This document shows positions 10,439 through 23,440 of a stretch of 64,000 nt of DNA, piece by piece. The position numbers were made by a program, and so were the translations under genes. Every line of letters begins with the position of its first letter. Within the stretch, counting starts at the first letter, position 1. This DNA comes from Edwardsiella piscicida. Its GTDB lineage: Bacteria; Pseudomonadota; Gammaproteobacteria; Enterobacterales; Enterobacteriaceae. The notes beneath the pieces are model-generated. The model worked only from the letters and a program-made list of their open reading frames with translations, made no database searches and was not told the DNA's origin. The stretch lies in NCBI RefSeq assembly GCF_001896205.1, contig NZ_MPNU01000001.1, positions 49,044 through 113,043 of the forward strand, read 5' to 3'.

Positions 10439-11953
10439 ATGACGCAACCTCGCCAATTGGCCGAACGTATTTCACGACTGAGCCAGGCGCTGGAGTCTGG
10501 ACTGTATGAGCGGCAGCAGGCGGTACGCCTGTGTCTGCTGGCTGCGCTGTGCGGCGAAAGCGTCTTCCTGCTCGGGCCGCCGGGCATTGCCAAGAGCCTG
10601 ATCGCCCGGCGGCTTAAGTTCGCCTTTCGCAATGCGCGCGCCTTTGAGTACCTGATGACCCGCTTCTCCACCCCGGAAGAGGTGTTCGGCCCCCTCTCTA
10701 TTCAGGCCCTGAAAGATGAAGGACGCTACCAGCGCCTGACCCAGGGCTACCTGCCGGAGGCCGAAATCGTCTTTTTAGATGAGATATGGAAAGCGGGCCC
10801 GGCCATTCTGAATACGCTGTTGACCGCTATCAACGAACGCCGTTTCCGTAACGGTGATCGGGAAGAGGATATCCCGCTGCGCCTGCTGGTTACCGCCTCT
10901 AACGAGCTGCCAGACGCTGACGGAGGGCTGGAGGCGCTGTACGACCGCATGCTTATCCGCCTCTGGCTCGATAAGGTGCAGGAAAAAAGTAATTTTCGCG
11001 CGCTGATCAATAGCCATCAGGATGAAAACGCCAACCCGGTTCCCGACAGTCTCAGCATCGACGGCGACGAGTTTCAACGCTGGCAGCAGCAGCTGAGCGG
11101 CGTAACGCTGCCGGATAACGTCTTTGATCTGATATTTCAGCTGCGTCAGCATATCGACACGCTGGAAAACGCCCCCTATATCTCCGATCGGCGCTGGAAA
11201 AAAGCCGTACGCCTGCTGCAGGCCTGTGCCTTTTTCAGCGGCCGCGACGCCGTCGCACCGCTCGATCTGATCCTGTTGAAAGAGTGCCTGTGGCACGATC
11301 TTTCCTCACGTCAGCTGCTGAACCAGCACATCCAGCAGATCATGACGCAGCAGGCCTATCGGCAGCAGACGCTGCTGCTGCAGATCCAGCGGCTAGAGGG
11401 CCAATGGCTGCAAAGCCAGCGGACATATCAGCAGAACCGCGCGCTGACGCTGCGGCATAAATCTGCGCTGTTTAACCACCGGGCTCACTATACCCTGCCG
11501 GCAGATCTCACTGCGCCGCAGCTCACGCTGCTGCTGCTGCAGCCGCTGCGCCTGCACGATATGCAGGTCACCCACCTCTCCGTTGAAACCGCGGCGCTGA
11601 CCCGCTGGCTGCAAAAAGGCGGCGAACTGCGTGCTCGCCTCAACGGTATCGGCTTTGCCCTGGCCGTTGACGTCGACATTAATCCACAGCATCAGCTGGA
11701 GATCCGCGATATCAGCCATCAATCCAGCCTGCTGAGTCTGCCTGACGGTACGCGCCAGCAGGCGGATCCCGCCATTCTGGCCGGCCTTGAGGAGATCAGA
11801 CAAACGCTGCGCCAGCAGCGCCAACAGTTTGCCGGGCAGCAGCCCTGCCTGTTTGTCTGCCGCGAGTGGCTGGCTCAGATAGAGGCCAGCCTACTGGAGG
11901 TGGATGAACAGATTAATGCGCTAGCCGCTCGGCTACAGGGAGAGACTCTCTGA
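10439..11953 (+). CDS. ravA: MoxR-family AAA+ ATPase RavA
   Basis: AAA+ ATPase of the MoxR group, 504 residues. Walker A GPPGIAKS is at about residues 46-53, Walker B in [12 protein letters not shown] at about 110, and sensor 1 in VTASNELP. Family knowledge: RavA forms hexamers, binds lysine decarboxylase LdcI and works with the VWA protein ViaA, linked to respiratory complexes. The viaA start codon follows 1 bp after the stop. The 262 bp to kup holds the two divergent promoters and no gene. Confidence 0.95.
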   Translation: MTQPRQLAERISRLSQALESGLYERQQAVRLCLLAALCGESVFLLGPPGIAKSLIARRLKFAFRNARAFEYLMTRFSTPEEVFGPLSIQALKDEGRYQRLTQGYLPEAEIVFLDEIWKAGPAILNTLLTAINERRFRNGDREEDIPLRLLVTASNELPDADGGLEALYDRMLIRLWLDKVQEKSNFRALINSHQDENANPVPDSLSIDGDEFQRWQQQLSGVTLPDNVFDLIFQLRQHIDTLENAPYISDRRWKKAVRLLQACAFFSGRDAVAPLDLILLKECLWHDLSSRQLLNQHIQQIMTQQAYRQQTLLLQIQRLEGQWLQSQRTYQQNRALTLRHKSALFNHRAHYTLPADLTAPQLTLLLLQPLRLHDMQVTHLSVETAALTRWLQKGGELRARLNGIGFALAVDVDINPQHQLEIRDISHQSSLLSLPDGTRQQADPAILAGLEEIRQTLRQQRQQFAGQQPCLFVCREWLAQIEASLLEVDEQINALAARLQGETL

Positions 11954-11954
11954 C

Positions 11955-13409
11955 ATGCCGTCACTTGAGGCCGTCGAAGCTTTTCTGGTCATGAATGAAA
12001 GCGAGCTGCTGCAGGACTTTCTGGTCGGGCTGATGGCCGCCCCCCAGCTGGCGGTCTTTTTTGAAAAATATCCGCGCCTGCGCAAGCTCATCGATCGCGA
12101 ATGGCCCGCCTGGCAGCGCCGCCTGCGTAAACGGCTCCACGACACCAGCGTGCCCGACGATCTGGCGCAAGAATTTACGCTGTATCAGCACCAGCTCCTG
12201 CTGGGCAGCGGCGAGTTCTTCCGCCGCTTACCCGCAACCCTGGCCGCGCTGGATAGCCAGGGATCTCCGTTTAGCCATAAAGCACGCCAGCTCTGTCCTG
12301 ATGGGCAGATCACCCACAGCGACAGCTTCCATACGCTGTTTTTACAGCAATGGCGCCTGAGCCTGGTCGCCCGTACGCTGACGCTCCACCACCAGGTGAT
12401 GGAGCAGGAGCGAGAAATGCTGCAGCAAGAGCTACAGCAGCGCATGCAGCTCAGCGGCGCGCTGGAGCCAGTGCTGGTGGAGAATGAAAATGCCGCGGGC
12501 CGCCTCTGGGACATGAGTCGGGCACCGCCGCATCACGGTGACTATCAGCTGCTGGTTCAGTACGGTGACTTCCTTGCCGGCCAGCCAGAGCTACAGCAGT
12601 TGGCTGAACGGCTGGGACGCAGCCGCGCCGCCGATCCTCAGGATCACGCCGACAGTCAGCAGGAGATCCGCCGCGTACTGGTACGCGAGCCGGCCGTGAT
12701 GCCTGAAGAGGTCAGCGGGATCCATCAAAGCGATGAGATCCTACGCATGATGCCCAGCGAGCTGTCGCTGCTGGGGCTCAGTGAGCTAGAGCTGGAGTTT
12801 TACCGCCGTCTGCTTGAAAAGCGCCTGATGACCTACCGTCTGCAGGGGGATGCCTGGCGTGAACAGCAAATTCAGCACAGGGTAACGTACCGACACCAGC
12901 AACAGCAGCCCAAGGGGCCGTTTATCGTCTGCGTCGATACCTCAGGTTCGATGGGAGGGTTTCATGAGCAGTGCGCCAAGGCGTTCTGTCTGGCGCTGAT
13001 GCGCATCGCCCTTGCCGATAATCGCCGCTGCTACATCATGCTGTTTTCTACCGCAATCGTGCAGTATGAACTGACCGCCGACAGCGGCATTGATCAGGCG
13101 ATTCGTTTCCTCAGCCAGCGCTTTCGCGGAGGAACCGATCTGGCGCGCTGCCTAGCTCAAACCTGTACGCTGCTGCAGCAGCCGGCCTGGCAGCAGGCGG
13201 ATGCGGTCGTCATTTCCGATTTTATTGCCCAGCGGTTGCCGGAAGAGACGCAGGGGGTGATAAGCCAGCTGCAAAAACAGAATGGCCACTGTTTTCACGC
13301 AGTGGCCATGTCGCCACATGGCAAGCCCAGCATAATGAAAGTCTTTGATTATATTTGGCGCTTCGACAGCGGGATTAAGGGGCGCCTGCTGCGTCGCTGG
13401 CGCCACTAA
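11955..13409 (+). CDS. viaA: VWA-domain partner of RavA, ViaA
   Basis: 484-residue cytoplasmic protein with a C-terminal von Willebrand A domain. The MIDAS motif DTSGSMGG is at about residue 326 and the later metal ligand region is FRGGTDLARC. MoxR ATPases and VWA proteins function as pairs, and here the genes are directly adjacent and probably translationally coupled. The stop codon is 11 bp from the convergent asnA stop codon. Confidence 0.95.
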   Translation: MPSLEAVEAFLVMNESELLQDFLVGLMAAPQLAVFFEKYPRLRKLIDREWPAWQRRLRKRLHDTSVPDDLAQEFTLYQHQLLLGSGEFFRRLPATLAALDSQGSPFSHKARQLCPDGQITHSDSFHTLFLQQWRLSLVARTLTLHHQVMEQEREMLQQELQQRMQLSGALEPVLVENENAAGRLWDMSRAPPHHGDYQLLVQYGDFLAGQPELQQLAERLGRSRAADPQDHADSQQEIRRVLVREPAVMPEEVSGIHQSDEILRMMPSELSLLGLSELELEFYRRLLEKRLMTYRLQGDAWREQQIQHRVTYRHQQQQPKGPFIVCVDTSGSMGGFHEQCAKAFCLALMRIALADNRRCYIMLFSTAIVQYELTADSGIDQAIRFLSQRFRGGTDLARCLAQTCTLLQQPAWQQADAVVISDFIAQRLPEETQGVISQLQKQNGHCFHAVAMSPHGKPSIMKVFDYIWRFDSGIKGRLLRRWRH

Positions 13410-13420
13410 GCGATAGCGTT

Positions 13421-14413
13421 TTAGAGAATAGCCTGCACTCGCTGGCGAATCTCCTGCGGCCACACGCCGCACTGCACCTGACCGATATGCTGCTGCTGCA
13501 GCAGCAGCATCACCAGACGGGATTGGCCAATGCCGCCGCCGATGGTCTGTGGCATCTCCCCGCGCAGCAGTGACTGATGCCACTCCAGCGCCAGACGATC
13601 CTCATCGTCCGTCAGCGCCAGCTGACGCTTCAGCGCCTTGGCATCCACGCGGATCCCCATGGAGGAGAGCTCAAAGGCATCGCCCAGCACCGGGTTCCAC
13701 ACCAGAATATCGCCGTTGAGCCCACCGAAGCCCTCGGCGCCCAGCGACGTCCAGTCGTCATAGTCCGGCGCGCGAACATCATGGGCCTGACCGTTTGACA
13801 ACCGACCGCCGATCCCGATCAGGAACACGGCGCCCAGCTCACGGGTAATCGCGCGCTCACGGCCTTTGGCATCCAGATCCGGATAGCGGCGCAGCAGGGT
13901 CTCACTGTGTACAAAATGGATTTCCGCGGGTAAAAACGGCGTTAAACCATACTGCGCGCACACTTCCGCCTCTGTTGTTTTCATCGCGGCGTAAATGTGG
14001 CGCACCGTCTCCTGCAGATAGGTCGGAGTACGCTCCCCATCGCCCATCACGCGCTCCCAGTCCCACTGATCCACGTACACCGAGTGGATCGCGGATAGAC
14101 GATCCTCATCGGGACGCAGCGCCTTCATGTGGGTATACAGCCCTTCTCCCGGCGCAAAGTCATACATTCCCAGCGTCTTACGTTTCCATTTAGCCAGAGA
14201 ATGCACCACTTCAAAGGTCTCCTGCGGCAGGTTCTTCACCTTTACCTGCACCGCCTTCTCATGACCGGAAAGGTTATCCTGCGTGCCATCGCCCAATCGA
14301 CTCAGGATCGGCGCCTGCACTTCAATGAGACCGAGACGCTGCTCTAGCTGACGAGAGAAATGCGCCTTAACAAAGCTGATCTGCTGCTGTTTTTCAATAT
14401 AGGATTTTTTCAT
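13421..14413 (-). CDS. asnA: aspartate-ammonia ligase (asparagine synthetase A)
   Basis: Makes asparagine from aspartate, ammonia and ATP. It is related to class II aminoacyl-tRNA synthetases. 330 residues from the ATG at 14413 ([16 protein letters not shown]), matching E. coli AsnA. A longer reading from 14479 adds 22 unrelated residues and is rejected. Conserved blocks include [19 protein letters not shown] and GGGIGQSRL. Divergent from its regulator gene asnC across about 150 bp. Confidence 0.96.
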   Translation of the reverse strand: MKKSYIEKQQQISFVKAHFSRQLEQRLGLIEVQAPILSRLGDGTQDNLSGHEKAVQVKVKNLPQETFEVVHSLAKWKRKTLGMYDFAPGEGLYTHMKALRPDEDRLSAIHSVYVDQWDWERVMGDGERTPTYLQETVRHIYAAMKTTEAEVCAQYGLTPFLPAEIHFVHSETLLRRYPDLDAKGRERAITRELGAVFLIGIGGRLSNGQAHDVRAPDYDDWTSLGAEGFGGLNGDILVWNPVLGDAFELSSMGIRVDAKALKRQLALTDDEDRLALEWHQSLLRGEMPQTIGGGIGQSRLVMLLLQQQHIGQVQCGVWPQEIRQRVQAIL

Positions 14414-14567
14414 TGTTGTACTCACTACCCGTCTGTCCTGTTGGTATTGATTAAGCAACAGATGCGACGATGAATTCAATAATCAACAACAAATATTGCC
14501 TTATTGGTTTTAATCGATCATTTTATGGCGGATATAATTGAATTTTATCTAAAATAGAAGGTGAAAA

Positions 14568-15029
14568 ATGGCAGAAATTTATCCGATCGATAATCTCGAT
14601 CGCGGCATCCTCAATGCGCTGATGCAAAATGCCCGTACGCCTTATGCTGAGCTGGCAAAAAACTTTAACGTCAGCCCGGGAACCATCCACGTACGGGTCG
14701 AAAAGATGAAACAGGCCGGCGTAATTACCGGCGCCTGCATACAGGTCAGCCCGAAGATGTTGGGCTACGACGTCTGCTGCTTCATCGGCATCATTCTAAA
14801 AAGCGCCAAAGACTATCCGGCTGCCCTGGCGCGTCTGGAAAGTCTGGATGAAGTGGTCGAGGCCTATTACACCACCGGTCACTACAGTATTTTCATTAAA
14901 GTGATGACCAAATCTATCGAGGCGCTGCAGCACGTACTTATCAACAAGATCCAGACCATTGATGAAATTCAGTCTACTGAAACGCTGATCTCCCTGCAAA
15001 ACCCGATCATGCGCGACATCAGGCCCTGA
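14568..15029 (+). CDS. asnC: Lrp/AsnC-family regulator AsnC
   Basis: 153-residue regulator with an N-terminal helix-turn-helix (about residues 8-60, NVSPGTIHVRVEKMKQAG) and a C-terminal RAM/ligand domain containing YYTTGHYSIFIKV. In E. coli AsnC activates asnA when asparagine is low and also affects mioC transcription towards oriC. The divergent location next to asnA and upstream of mioC is conserved. Confidence 0.96.
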   Translation: MAEIYPIDNLDRGILNALMQNARTPYAELAKNFNVSPGTIHVRVEKMKQAGVITGACIQVSPKMLGYDVCCFIGIILKSAKDYPAALARLESLDEVVEAYYTTGHYSIFIKVMTKSIEALQHVLINKIQTIDEIQSTETLISLQNPIMRDIRP

Positions 15030-15040
15030 TCCGGATCGAG

Positions 15041-15070
15041 TTATCCGCATTCACACCCAGATTATCCACA
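15041..15070. promoter_or_regulatory. DnaA boxes in the mioC promoter region
   Basis: A perfect DnaA box TTATCCACA at 15062-15070 and a one-mismatch box TTATCCGCA at 15041-15049, between asnC and mioC. A DnaA box in the mioC promoter is also present in E. coli, where DnaA represses transcription entering the origin. Confidence 0.75.
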
Positions 15071-15131
15071 GCTAGATCCCAGCAAATTCGCAGCGTACAA
15101 TAGCCCGTCCAAATCATTCGCTGGGATCATC

Positions 15132-15575
15132 ATGGCAAATATCACCGTTATCAGCGGCAGTACCTTAGGCAACGCCGAGTATGTCGCCGAACATCTGGCC
15201 GAAAAGTTAACTGAACGGGGTCATGGCGTGCAGGTGCTGCACGGTCCAGATCTGGATGAGCTGCCCCTGCAGGGTATTTGGCTGGTGGTGACGTCAACGC
15301 ACGGCGCCGGAGAGCTACCGGACAACCTGCAACCGCTGTTTGAACAGATAGAGACCCAGCAGCCGGATCTCACCGGGATCCATTTTGGCGCCGTCGGTAT
15401 CGGCAGCAGCGAATATGACACCTTTTGTGGCGGGATCGCGATCGTCGATCGCATTCTGATCGCATTTGGCGCTCAGCGCCTCGGTGAAATGCTCAAGATC
15501 GATATCCAGCGCTGCGATATTCCAGAGGATCTTGCCGAGGAATGGCTGATCGCGTGGGAAAAACTTATCCAATGA
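15132..15575 (+). CDS. mioC: flavodoxin-like protein MioC
   Basis: Small FMN-binding flavoprotein (147 residues) with the flavodoxin phosphate loop SGSTLGNAEYVAEHL at the N-terminus and a second FMN-binding loop around STHGAGELPDN. E. coli MioC supports biotin synthase activity in vitro. Its transcription runs towards oriC, which begins about 20 bp after the stop codon. Confidence 0.95.
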   Translation: MANITVISGSTLGNAEYVAEHLAEKLTERGHGVQVLHGPDLDELPLQGIWLVVTSTHGAGELPDNLQPLFEQIETQQPDLTGIHFGAVGIGSSEYDTFCGGIAIVDRILIAFGAQRLGEMLKIDIQRCDIPEDLAEEWLIAWEKLIQ

Positions 15576-15595
15576 GTACGTTTTTTGCCCACTTG

Positions 15596-15860
15596 GTCTG
15601 TGTATAAGTCTTGTTATAAGCAGTAAAAAACCGGTAGTTATCCAAATAACAAGCCATGGCCATTTTTGCGCCTGTGCATAACAACCAATAAAGATCCCAG
15701 CTTTTACGGTCTGGGATCACCGATCTTCCACAGTAAATGATCCTGCGTAGTAACTTGATCCTTATTGAGAAATTCGTGTTATCCACAAAGGATCGCGATC
15801 CTAATAGAAGATCTAATAAAGAGATCTTTAAATAAAAAAGATCTTTTAAATACTGGGCGG
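15596..15860. other. oriC: chromosomal replication origin oriC
   Basis: Lies between mioC and mnmG as in E. coli but in inverted orientation. In order: R4-position box TGTGTATAA (15599-15607), R3-position box TTATCCAAA (15638-15646, inside ACCGGTAGTTATCCAAA, which I recall as conserved in E. coli), R2-position box TGTGCATAA (15673-15681), R1 box TTATCCACA (15779-15787), and three 13-mers of the unwinding element at 15801-15843. GATC sites are dense throughout, as expected for Dam/SeqA control. The intervening block around GATCCCAGCTT also resembles E. coli oriC. Confidence 0.93.
15801..15843. repeat. oriC AT-rich 13-mers (duplex unwinding element)
   Basis: Three tandem 13-mers, each ending in GATC: CTAATAGAAGATC, TAATAAAGAGATC and AATAAAAAAGATC. 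They sit on the mnmG side of box R1, the expected place for initial strand opening and DnaB loading. Confidence 0.88.
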
Positions 15861-15881
15861 AGGATCCACGATCCACGTAGG

Positions 15882-15910
15882 TTGGACCTGCGCCTAAACT
15901 TGAGTAGAAT
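15882..15910 (+). promoter_or_regulatory. predicted mnmG (gidA) promoter
   Basis: TTGGAC (15882-15887), 17 bp spacer, TAGAAT (15905-15910), about 60 bp before the mnmG start and just outside the unwinding element. Transcription from the gidA promoter helps origin opening in E. coli. Confidence 0.7.
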
Positions 15911-15971
15911 CCCCACCCCTAGGCAAATAACGATCGTTGAGAGCCTTTCGGTTAGCGCGAGGTGTAGTACC

Positions 15972-17861
<1,890 letters not shown>

Positions 17862-17903
17862 CGGCGCGCCCATAGGCCGCCAAGCAGCGGCCATTCTTCA
17901 CGA

Positions 17904-17926
17904 CCGGCCGTCTTTAAGACGGCCGG
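17904..17926 (+). terminator. hairpin between mnmG and rsmG
   Basis: Stem CCGGCCGTC, loop TTTAA, GACGGCCGG followed only by CTTTG. It is strong as a hairpin but has a poor T-tract, so it is more likely an attenuator or mRNA-end stabiliser than a full terminator. Confidence 0.5.
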
Positions 17927-17946
17927 CTTTGATTGAGGTATATACC

Positions 17947-18567
17947 GTGAACAAGCAACTGGACACGCTGCTGGCGCAGGCCGGCATTTCGTTAACCGAT
18001 CAGCAAAAACAACGTCTTCTGGGCTACGTATCCCTGCTGGATAAGTGGAATAAGGCCTATAACCTGACCTCTGTACGCGATCCGCGCGATATGCTGGTAC
18101 GCCATATCATGGACAGCATCGTCGTGACCCCTTATCTGCAGGGGCAGCGGTTTATCGATGTAGGAACCGGGCCGGGTCTGCCGGGGATCCCTCTGGCCAT
18201 CGTGCGCCCTGATGCCCACTTCACGCTGCTGGATAGCTTGGGCAAGCGGGTTCGTTTCTTGCGCCAGGTCCAGCATGAGCTGCACCTGGACAATATTGAG
18301 CCGGTGCAGAGCCGGGTTGAGGCGTTTGTCGCTGAGCCGCCTTTTGACGGCGTGATCAGCCGTGCCTTTGCCTCTTTGCAGGATATGGTGTCTTGGTGTC
18401 ACCACCTTCCCGCCGCGCACCGCGGACGTTTTTATGCCCTGAAAGGGGTGGTTCCGCAGGATGAGCTGCAAAATCTGCCGGCCGGCGTTAGCGTGGAGCA
18501 ACTGATCCGCCTGCAGGTGCCCACGCTGGAAGGGGAACGCCATCTGGTGGTACTAAAATCCGATTAA
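17947..18567 (+). CDS. rsmG: 16S rRNA (guanine527-N7)-methyltransferase RsmG (GidB)
   Basis: SAM-dependent methyltransferase that modifies G527 of 16S rRNA, the position linked to streptomycin response. 206 residues from a GTG at 17947 with GAGGT upstream. A TTG at 17929 is in frame but lacks a good ribosome site. The SAM-binding motif is [13 protein letters not shown], followed by [12 protein letters not shown]. Second gene of the mnmG unit. Confidence 0.95.
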   Translation: MNKQLDTLLAQAGISLTDQQKQRLLGYVSLLDKWNKAYNLTSVRDPRDMLVRHIMDSIVVTPYLQGQRFIDVGTGPGLPGIPLAIVRPDAHFTLLDSLGKRVRFLRQVQHELHLDNIEPVQSRVEAFVAEPPFDGVISRAFASLQDMVSWCHHLPAAHRGRFYALKGVVPQDELQNLPAGVSVEQLIRLQVPTLEGERHLVVLKSD

Positions 18568-18730
18568 TTTTGTTTTTTGTCAAAAAAAGCTAAAAAAACC
18601 ATTGCATAGCAAGTGAGCGGATCAATCTTTAATAGCTTGAATCATTTGTAGACATATATTTTATTTGTTTACCATCTGTTTACAATATTTGCGTGATGAT
18701 CCTCTTGCCTAAGGACGGTTAACCCGGTCG

Positions 18731-18801
18731 CGATCGCCCTCTGTCCGTGCGCTTTTGCCGAATTGTTTTCCGGTTATGGGCGTGCGGAGAAGAGGGGATC
18801 G
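18731..18801 (+). ncRNA. candidate structured RNA between rsmG and atpI
   Basis: Long imperfect stem-loop. Outer arms CGATCGCCCTCT (18731-18742) and AGAGGGGATCG (18791-18801), inner arms CCGTGCGC (18745-18752) and GCGTGCGG (18780-18787) with G-U pairs. A terminator-like hairpin lies about 110 bases downstream. It could be a small RNA, a leader of a distal atp transcript, or chance. No known family was recognised. Confidence 0.3.
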
Positions 18802-18907
18802 ATATGTCAACAGGCTGTTTCCATTTGGTTTTGAGCTGTAGATTGATGGGTTAATCGACTAACTTTATGATTTTAAATGTCTATATTGGCAATATTGGCT
18901 AAAAAAC

Positions 18908-18938
18908 AGCCTTAACCCTATGGTATATAGGCTTTTTT
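18908..18938 (+). terminator. terminator-like hairpin upstream of atpI
   Basis: Outer stem AGCCT (18908-18912) with AGGCT (18929-18933), an inner ACC/GGT pairing, and a run of T immediately after. It points in the direction of the atp operon, about 150 bp before the predicted atp promoter. Confidence 0.45.
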
Positions 18939-19091
18939 ACTGCTTTATTCTGTGATCATTCACCAGAGTAAAAATGTAAGATTGGAATTGTGTTATGTAT
19001 TGGACAAAAAGGATATTTCGTCGATTCTGTGTGTTCGGTGATAAATCGTGAAAATATTTAAATTACTATTCACTTTTTGGCTACTTATACA

Positions 19092-19119
19092 TTGAATTTG
19101 TAGGGATGCACCGTATAAT
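19092..19119 (+). promoter_or_regulatory. predicted atp operon promoter
   Basis: TTGAAT (19092-19097), 16 bp spacer, consensus TATAAT (19114-19119), about 100 bp before the atpI start. It is the best sigma-70 match in the intergenic region. Confidence 0.7.
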
Positions 19120-19217
19120 TTTCACGTTTTTCTGGCTTGACTCAGCCTCGTAAAGGCAGTTTTATTACGTCACTCAAATCAGCATACCTCCTGGGGGGTA
19201 CGGAGAGAGCAAACGTC

Positions 19218-19595
19218 ATGTCTGGAGCGCTTTATGGCGGGAAGATCGCACGTAACTTGCTGATTCTACAGCTAGTGACCTTTGTTCTATTCAGTATCTG
19301 CCTGTCGATAAAATCGGTAGGCTGGGGAGAGTCCGCACTATTGGGCGGGCTTTCCGCCTGGTTACCCAACGCCGTGTTTATGCTGTTTGCCTCGCGTTCG
19401 CGGGCCGAAGCGCGGGCTGAGGGGCGTATTGCTTGGGCATTCGCTCTGGGCGAGGCGCTTAAAATGGTCTGCACGATAGCCCTGCTTATCGTGTCGCTGG
19501 GGTGGTTTAAGGCGGTTTTTCTTCCGCTTGGCCTGACTTACATTGCGGTGCTGGTGGTGCAGGTAGCAGCGCCGGCATTTATTAGTCGTAATTAA
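19218..19595 (+). CDS. atpI: ATP synthase accessory protein AtpI
   Basis: Small inner-membrane protein (125 residues, four hydrophobic segments) encoded first in the atp operon. The family assists c-ring assembly and may affect Mg2+ supply. The ATG at 19218 (MSGALYGGKIARN) matches the usual family start. An in-frame TTG at 19137 would add 27 residues but has no ribosome site. A GGAGAG lies upstream of the chosen start. Confidence 0.9.
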   Translation: MSGALYGGKIARNLLILQLVTFVLFSICLSIKSVGWGESALLGGLSAWLPNAVFMLFASRSRAEARAEGRIAWAFALGEALKMVCTIALLIVSLGWFKAVFLPLGLTYIAVLVVQVAAPAFISRN

Positions 19596-19620
19596 AACAG
19601 TTACCGTATTAACTACTTAA

Positions 19621-20454
<834 letters not shown>

Positions 20455-20478
20455 TTATTTTTTAACAACACTACTGCG

Positions 20479-20780
<302 letters not shown>

Positions 20781-20805
20781 TAACTAATTTAAGAGGCATT
20801 GTGCT

Positions 20806-21276
20806 GTGAATCTTAACGCAACAATCCTCGGCCAGGCCATCGCGTTTGTCCTGTTCGTCTGGTTCTGCATGAAGTATGTATGGCCGCCGCTTATGGCCGC
20901 CATTGAGAAGCGTCAGAAAGAGATTGCTGACGGTCTCTCTTCCGCAGAGCGTGCGAAGAAAGATCTGGACTTGGCGCAGGCCAATGCGACCGACCAGCTG
21001 AAGAAAGCCAAGGCTGACGCACAGGTGATCATCGAGCAGGCGAACAAGCGTAAGTCTCAGATCATCGATGAGGCGAAGGCTGAAGCAGAACAGGAACGTG
21101 CCAAGATCGTCGCGCAGGCGCAGGCTGAAATCGATGCCGAACGCAAGCGTGCCCGTGAAGAGCTGCGTAAACAGGTCGCCATGTTGGCAATCGCCGGTGC
21201 CGAGAAAATTATTGAACGTTCCGTGGATGAAGCTGCGAACAGCGACATCGTCGATAAACTGGTCGCTGAACTGTAA
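20806..21276 (+). CDS. atpF: F0F1 ATP synthase subunit b
   Basis: Peripheral stalk subunit (156 residues): one N-terminal membrane helix followed by a long charged right-handed coiled coil rich in Ala, Lys and Glu. It starts at a GTG (20806), as I recall for E. coli. The sequence is nearly identical to the E. coli protein, ending [10 protein letters not shown]. Confidence 0.97.
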   Translation: MNLNATILGQAIAFVLFVWFCMKYVWPPLMAAIEKRQKEIADGLSSAERAKKDLDLAQANATDQLKKAKADAQVIIEQANKRKSQIIDEAKAEAEQERAKIVAQAQAEIDAERKRAREELRKQVAMLAIAGAEKIIERSVDEAANSDIVDKLVAEL

Positions 21277-21290
21277 GGAGGGAGGGGCCG

Positions 21291-21824
21291 ATGTCTGAAT
21301 TTATCACGGTAGCTCGCCCCTACGCCAAAGCAGCTTTTGACTTTGCTGTTGAGCATAACAGCCTGGATCGTTGGCAGAATATGCTGGCGTTCAGCGCTGA
21401 GGTGACCCGCAATGAAAGCGTGGCCGAAATGTTGTCCGGTGCCTTGGCTCCGGAGACCCTTGCGGCATTTTTCATTGATATTTGCGGTGACCAGCTCGAT
21501 GAATCCGGTCAGAACTTCATTAAAGTGATGGCGGAAAACGGACGTTTACAGGTTATTCCTGACGTGCTGCAGCAGTTTATTGCACTGCGTGATGCGATGG
21601 AAGCGACGGCAGATGTGGAAGTCACCTCTGCAGCGCCCCTGACTCAGGCGCAGCTGGATAAAATCAGCGCCGCAATGGAACAACGTCTGTCACGTAAAGT
21701 GAAGCTGAATTGCAAAATTGATAAGTCTGTACTGGCCGGCGTGGTTATCCGCGCGGGTGACCTGGTGATCGATGGCAGCATTCGCGGCCGTTTGGATCGC
21801 CTGACAGACGTCTTGCAGTCTTAA
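21291..21824 (+). CDS. atpH: F0F1 ATP synthase subunit delta
   Basis: Stator subunit (177 residues) linking the tip of F1 to the b dimer. The conserved N-terminal start is [12 protein letters not shown], and the C-terminal block is [20 protein letters not shown]. It begins 14 bp after atpF behind a strong GGAGG site. Confidence 0.97.
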   Translation: MSEFITVARPYAKAAFDFAVEHNSLDRWQNMLAFSAEVTRNESVAEMLSGALAPETLAAFFIDICGDQLDESGQNFIKVMAENGRLQVIPDVLQQFIALRDAMEATADVEVTSAAPLTQAQLDKISAAMEQRLSRKVKLNCKIDKSVLAGVVIRAGDLVIDGSIRGRLDRLTDVLQS

Positions 21825-21836
21825 GGGGACTGGAGC

Positions 21837-23378
21837 ATGCAACTGAATTCCACCGAAATCAGCGAACTGATCAAGCAGCGCATTGCTCAGTTCGACGTGG
21901 TGAGCGAAGCTCACAACGAAGGTACAATCGTCTCCGTGAGCGACGGGATTATCCGCGTTCACGGTCTGGCGGACGTCATGCAGGGCGAAATGATCGCGCT
22001 GCCGGGCAACCGCTACGCTATCGCACTGAACCTGGAGCGCGACTCTGTGGGTGCGGTAGTGATGGGGCCCTACGCTGACCTTGCCGAAGGCATGAAGGTC
22101 AAGTGCACCGGCCGTATTCTGGAAGTTCCGGTAGGCCGTGGTCTGCTGGGCCGCGTGGTGAACACCCTGGGTGAGCCGATCGACGGTAAAGGGCCGGTCG
22201 AGCACGACGGGTTCTCCGCCGTTGAAGCCATCGCCCCGGGCGTTATCGAGCGTCAGTCGGTCGATCAGCCGGTACAGACCGGCTATAAGTCCGTGGATGC
22301 CATGATCCCAATCGGTCGTGGTCAGCGTGAGCTGGTCATCGGCGACCGTCAGACCGGTAAAACCGCGCTGGCCGTCGATGCCATCATCAACCAGCGTGAT
22401 TCCGGCATCAAGTGTATCTACGTTGCCGTCGGTCAGAAGGCTTCTACCATCGCTAACGTGGTGCGTAAGCTGGAAGAGCACGGTGCGCTGGCTAACACCA
22501 TTGTCGTCGTGGCCTCGGCCTCTGAATCCGCCGCTCTGCAGTACCTGGCACCGTACGCCGGCTGTGCGATGGGTGAATATTTCCGCGATCGCGGCGAAGA
22601 CGCGCTGATCATCTATGATGACTTGTCTAAGCAAGCGGTCGCCTATCGCCAAATCTCCCTGCTGCTCCGTCGCCCGCCAGGTCGTGAAGCATTCCCGGGC
22701 GACGTATTTTACCTCCACTCCCGTCTGCTGGAGCGTGCAGCGCGCGTTAACGCTGAATACGTCGAGGCTTTCACCAAGGGTGAGGTCAAGGGTAAGACGG
22801 GTTCACTGACGGCGCTGCCGATCATTGAAACCCAGGCTGGCGACGTTTCCGCGTTCGTTCCGACCAACGTAATCTCGATTACCGATGGCCAGATCTTCTT
22901 GGAATCTAACCTGTTTAACGCCGGTATTCGTCCTGCGGTAAACCCGGGGATCTCCGTATCCCGTGTGGGTGGTGCGGCGCAGACCAAGATCATGAAGAAA
23001 CTGTCCGGCGGTATTCGTACCGCGCTGGCGCAGTACCGCGAACTGGCGGCGTTTTCTCAGTTTGCCTCTGATCTGGACGATGCGACGCGTAAACAGCTGA
23101 GCCACGGCCAGAAGGTTACTGAGCTGCTCAAGCAGAAACAGTATGCGCCGATGTCCGTCGCTGCGCAGTCGCTGGTGCTGTTTGCCGCTGAGCGTGGTTA
23201 CCTGGAAGACGTCGAGCTGGCGAAGGTTGGCGGCTTCGAAGCGGCGCTGATGGCTTACGTTGATCGCGAGCACGCCGACCTGATGCAACAAATCAACCAG
23301 ACCGGTGCTTATAACGACGAGATCGAAGGCAAGCTGAAAGGCATCCTCGATACCTTCAAAGCAACCCAGTCCTGGTAA
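21837..23378 (+). CDS. atpA: F0F1 ATP synthase subunit alpha
   Basis: 513-residue non-catalytic nucleotide-binding subunit of F1. The P-loop is GDRQTGKTA at about residue 169, and the family signature [13 protein letters not shown] is at about 365-377 and contains the arginine finger that reaches the beta active site. Length equals E. coli AtpA. Confidence 0.98.
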   Translation: MQLNSTEISELIKQRIAQFDVVSEAHNEGTIVSVSDGIIRVHGLADVMQGEMIALPGNRYAIALNLERDSVGAVVMGPYADLAEGMKVKCTGRILEVPVGRGLLGRVVNTLGEPIDGKGPVEHDGFSAVEAIAPGVIERQSVDQPVQTGYKSVDAMIPIGRGQRELVIGDRQTGKTALAVDAIINQRDSGIKCIYVAVGQKASTIANVVRKLEEHGALANTIVVVASASESAALQYLAPYAGCAMGEYFRDRGEDALIIYDDLSKQAVAYRQISLLLRRPPGREAFPGDVFYLHSRLLERAARVNAEYVEAFTKGEVKGKTGSLTALPIIETQAGDVSAFVPTNVISITDGQIFLESNLFNAGIRPAVNPGISVSRVGGAAQTKIMKKLSGGIRTALAQYRELAAFSQFASDLDDATRKQLSHGQKVTELLKQKQYAPMSVAAQSLVLFAAERGYLEDVELAKVGGFEAALMAYVDREHADLMQQINQTGAYNDEIEGKLKGILDTFKATQSW

Positions 23379-23440
23379 TAGCCTTACGGCCTGCCGGCAG
23401 TAATACGGTGGGCCGTAAAAGGTTTTGAGGAGAAGCAGAG

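Larger units (their letters stand above)
18568..19091. other. rsmG-atpI intergenic region, A+T-rich
   Basis: About 520 bp without a credible reading frame before the atp promoter. It contains a 71-base imperfect hairpin (18731-18801) and a terminator-like structure (18908-18938), listed separately, which could mark a small RNA. Confidence 0.6.

Noticed and set aside
15765-15971. In-frame extension of mnmG upstream through the 13-mers
   Set aside because: It crosses the oriC unwinding element and the predicted promoter, and homologues start at the ATG at 15972.
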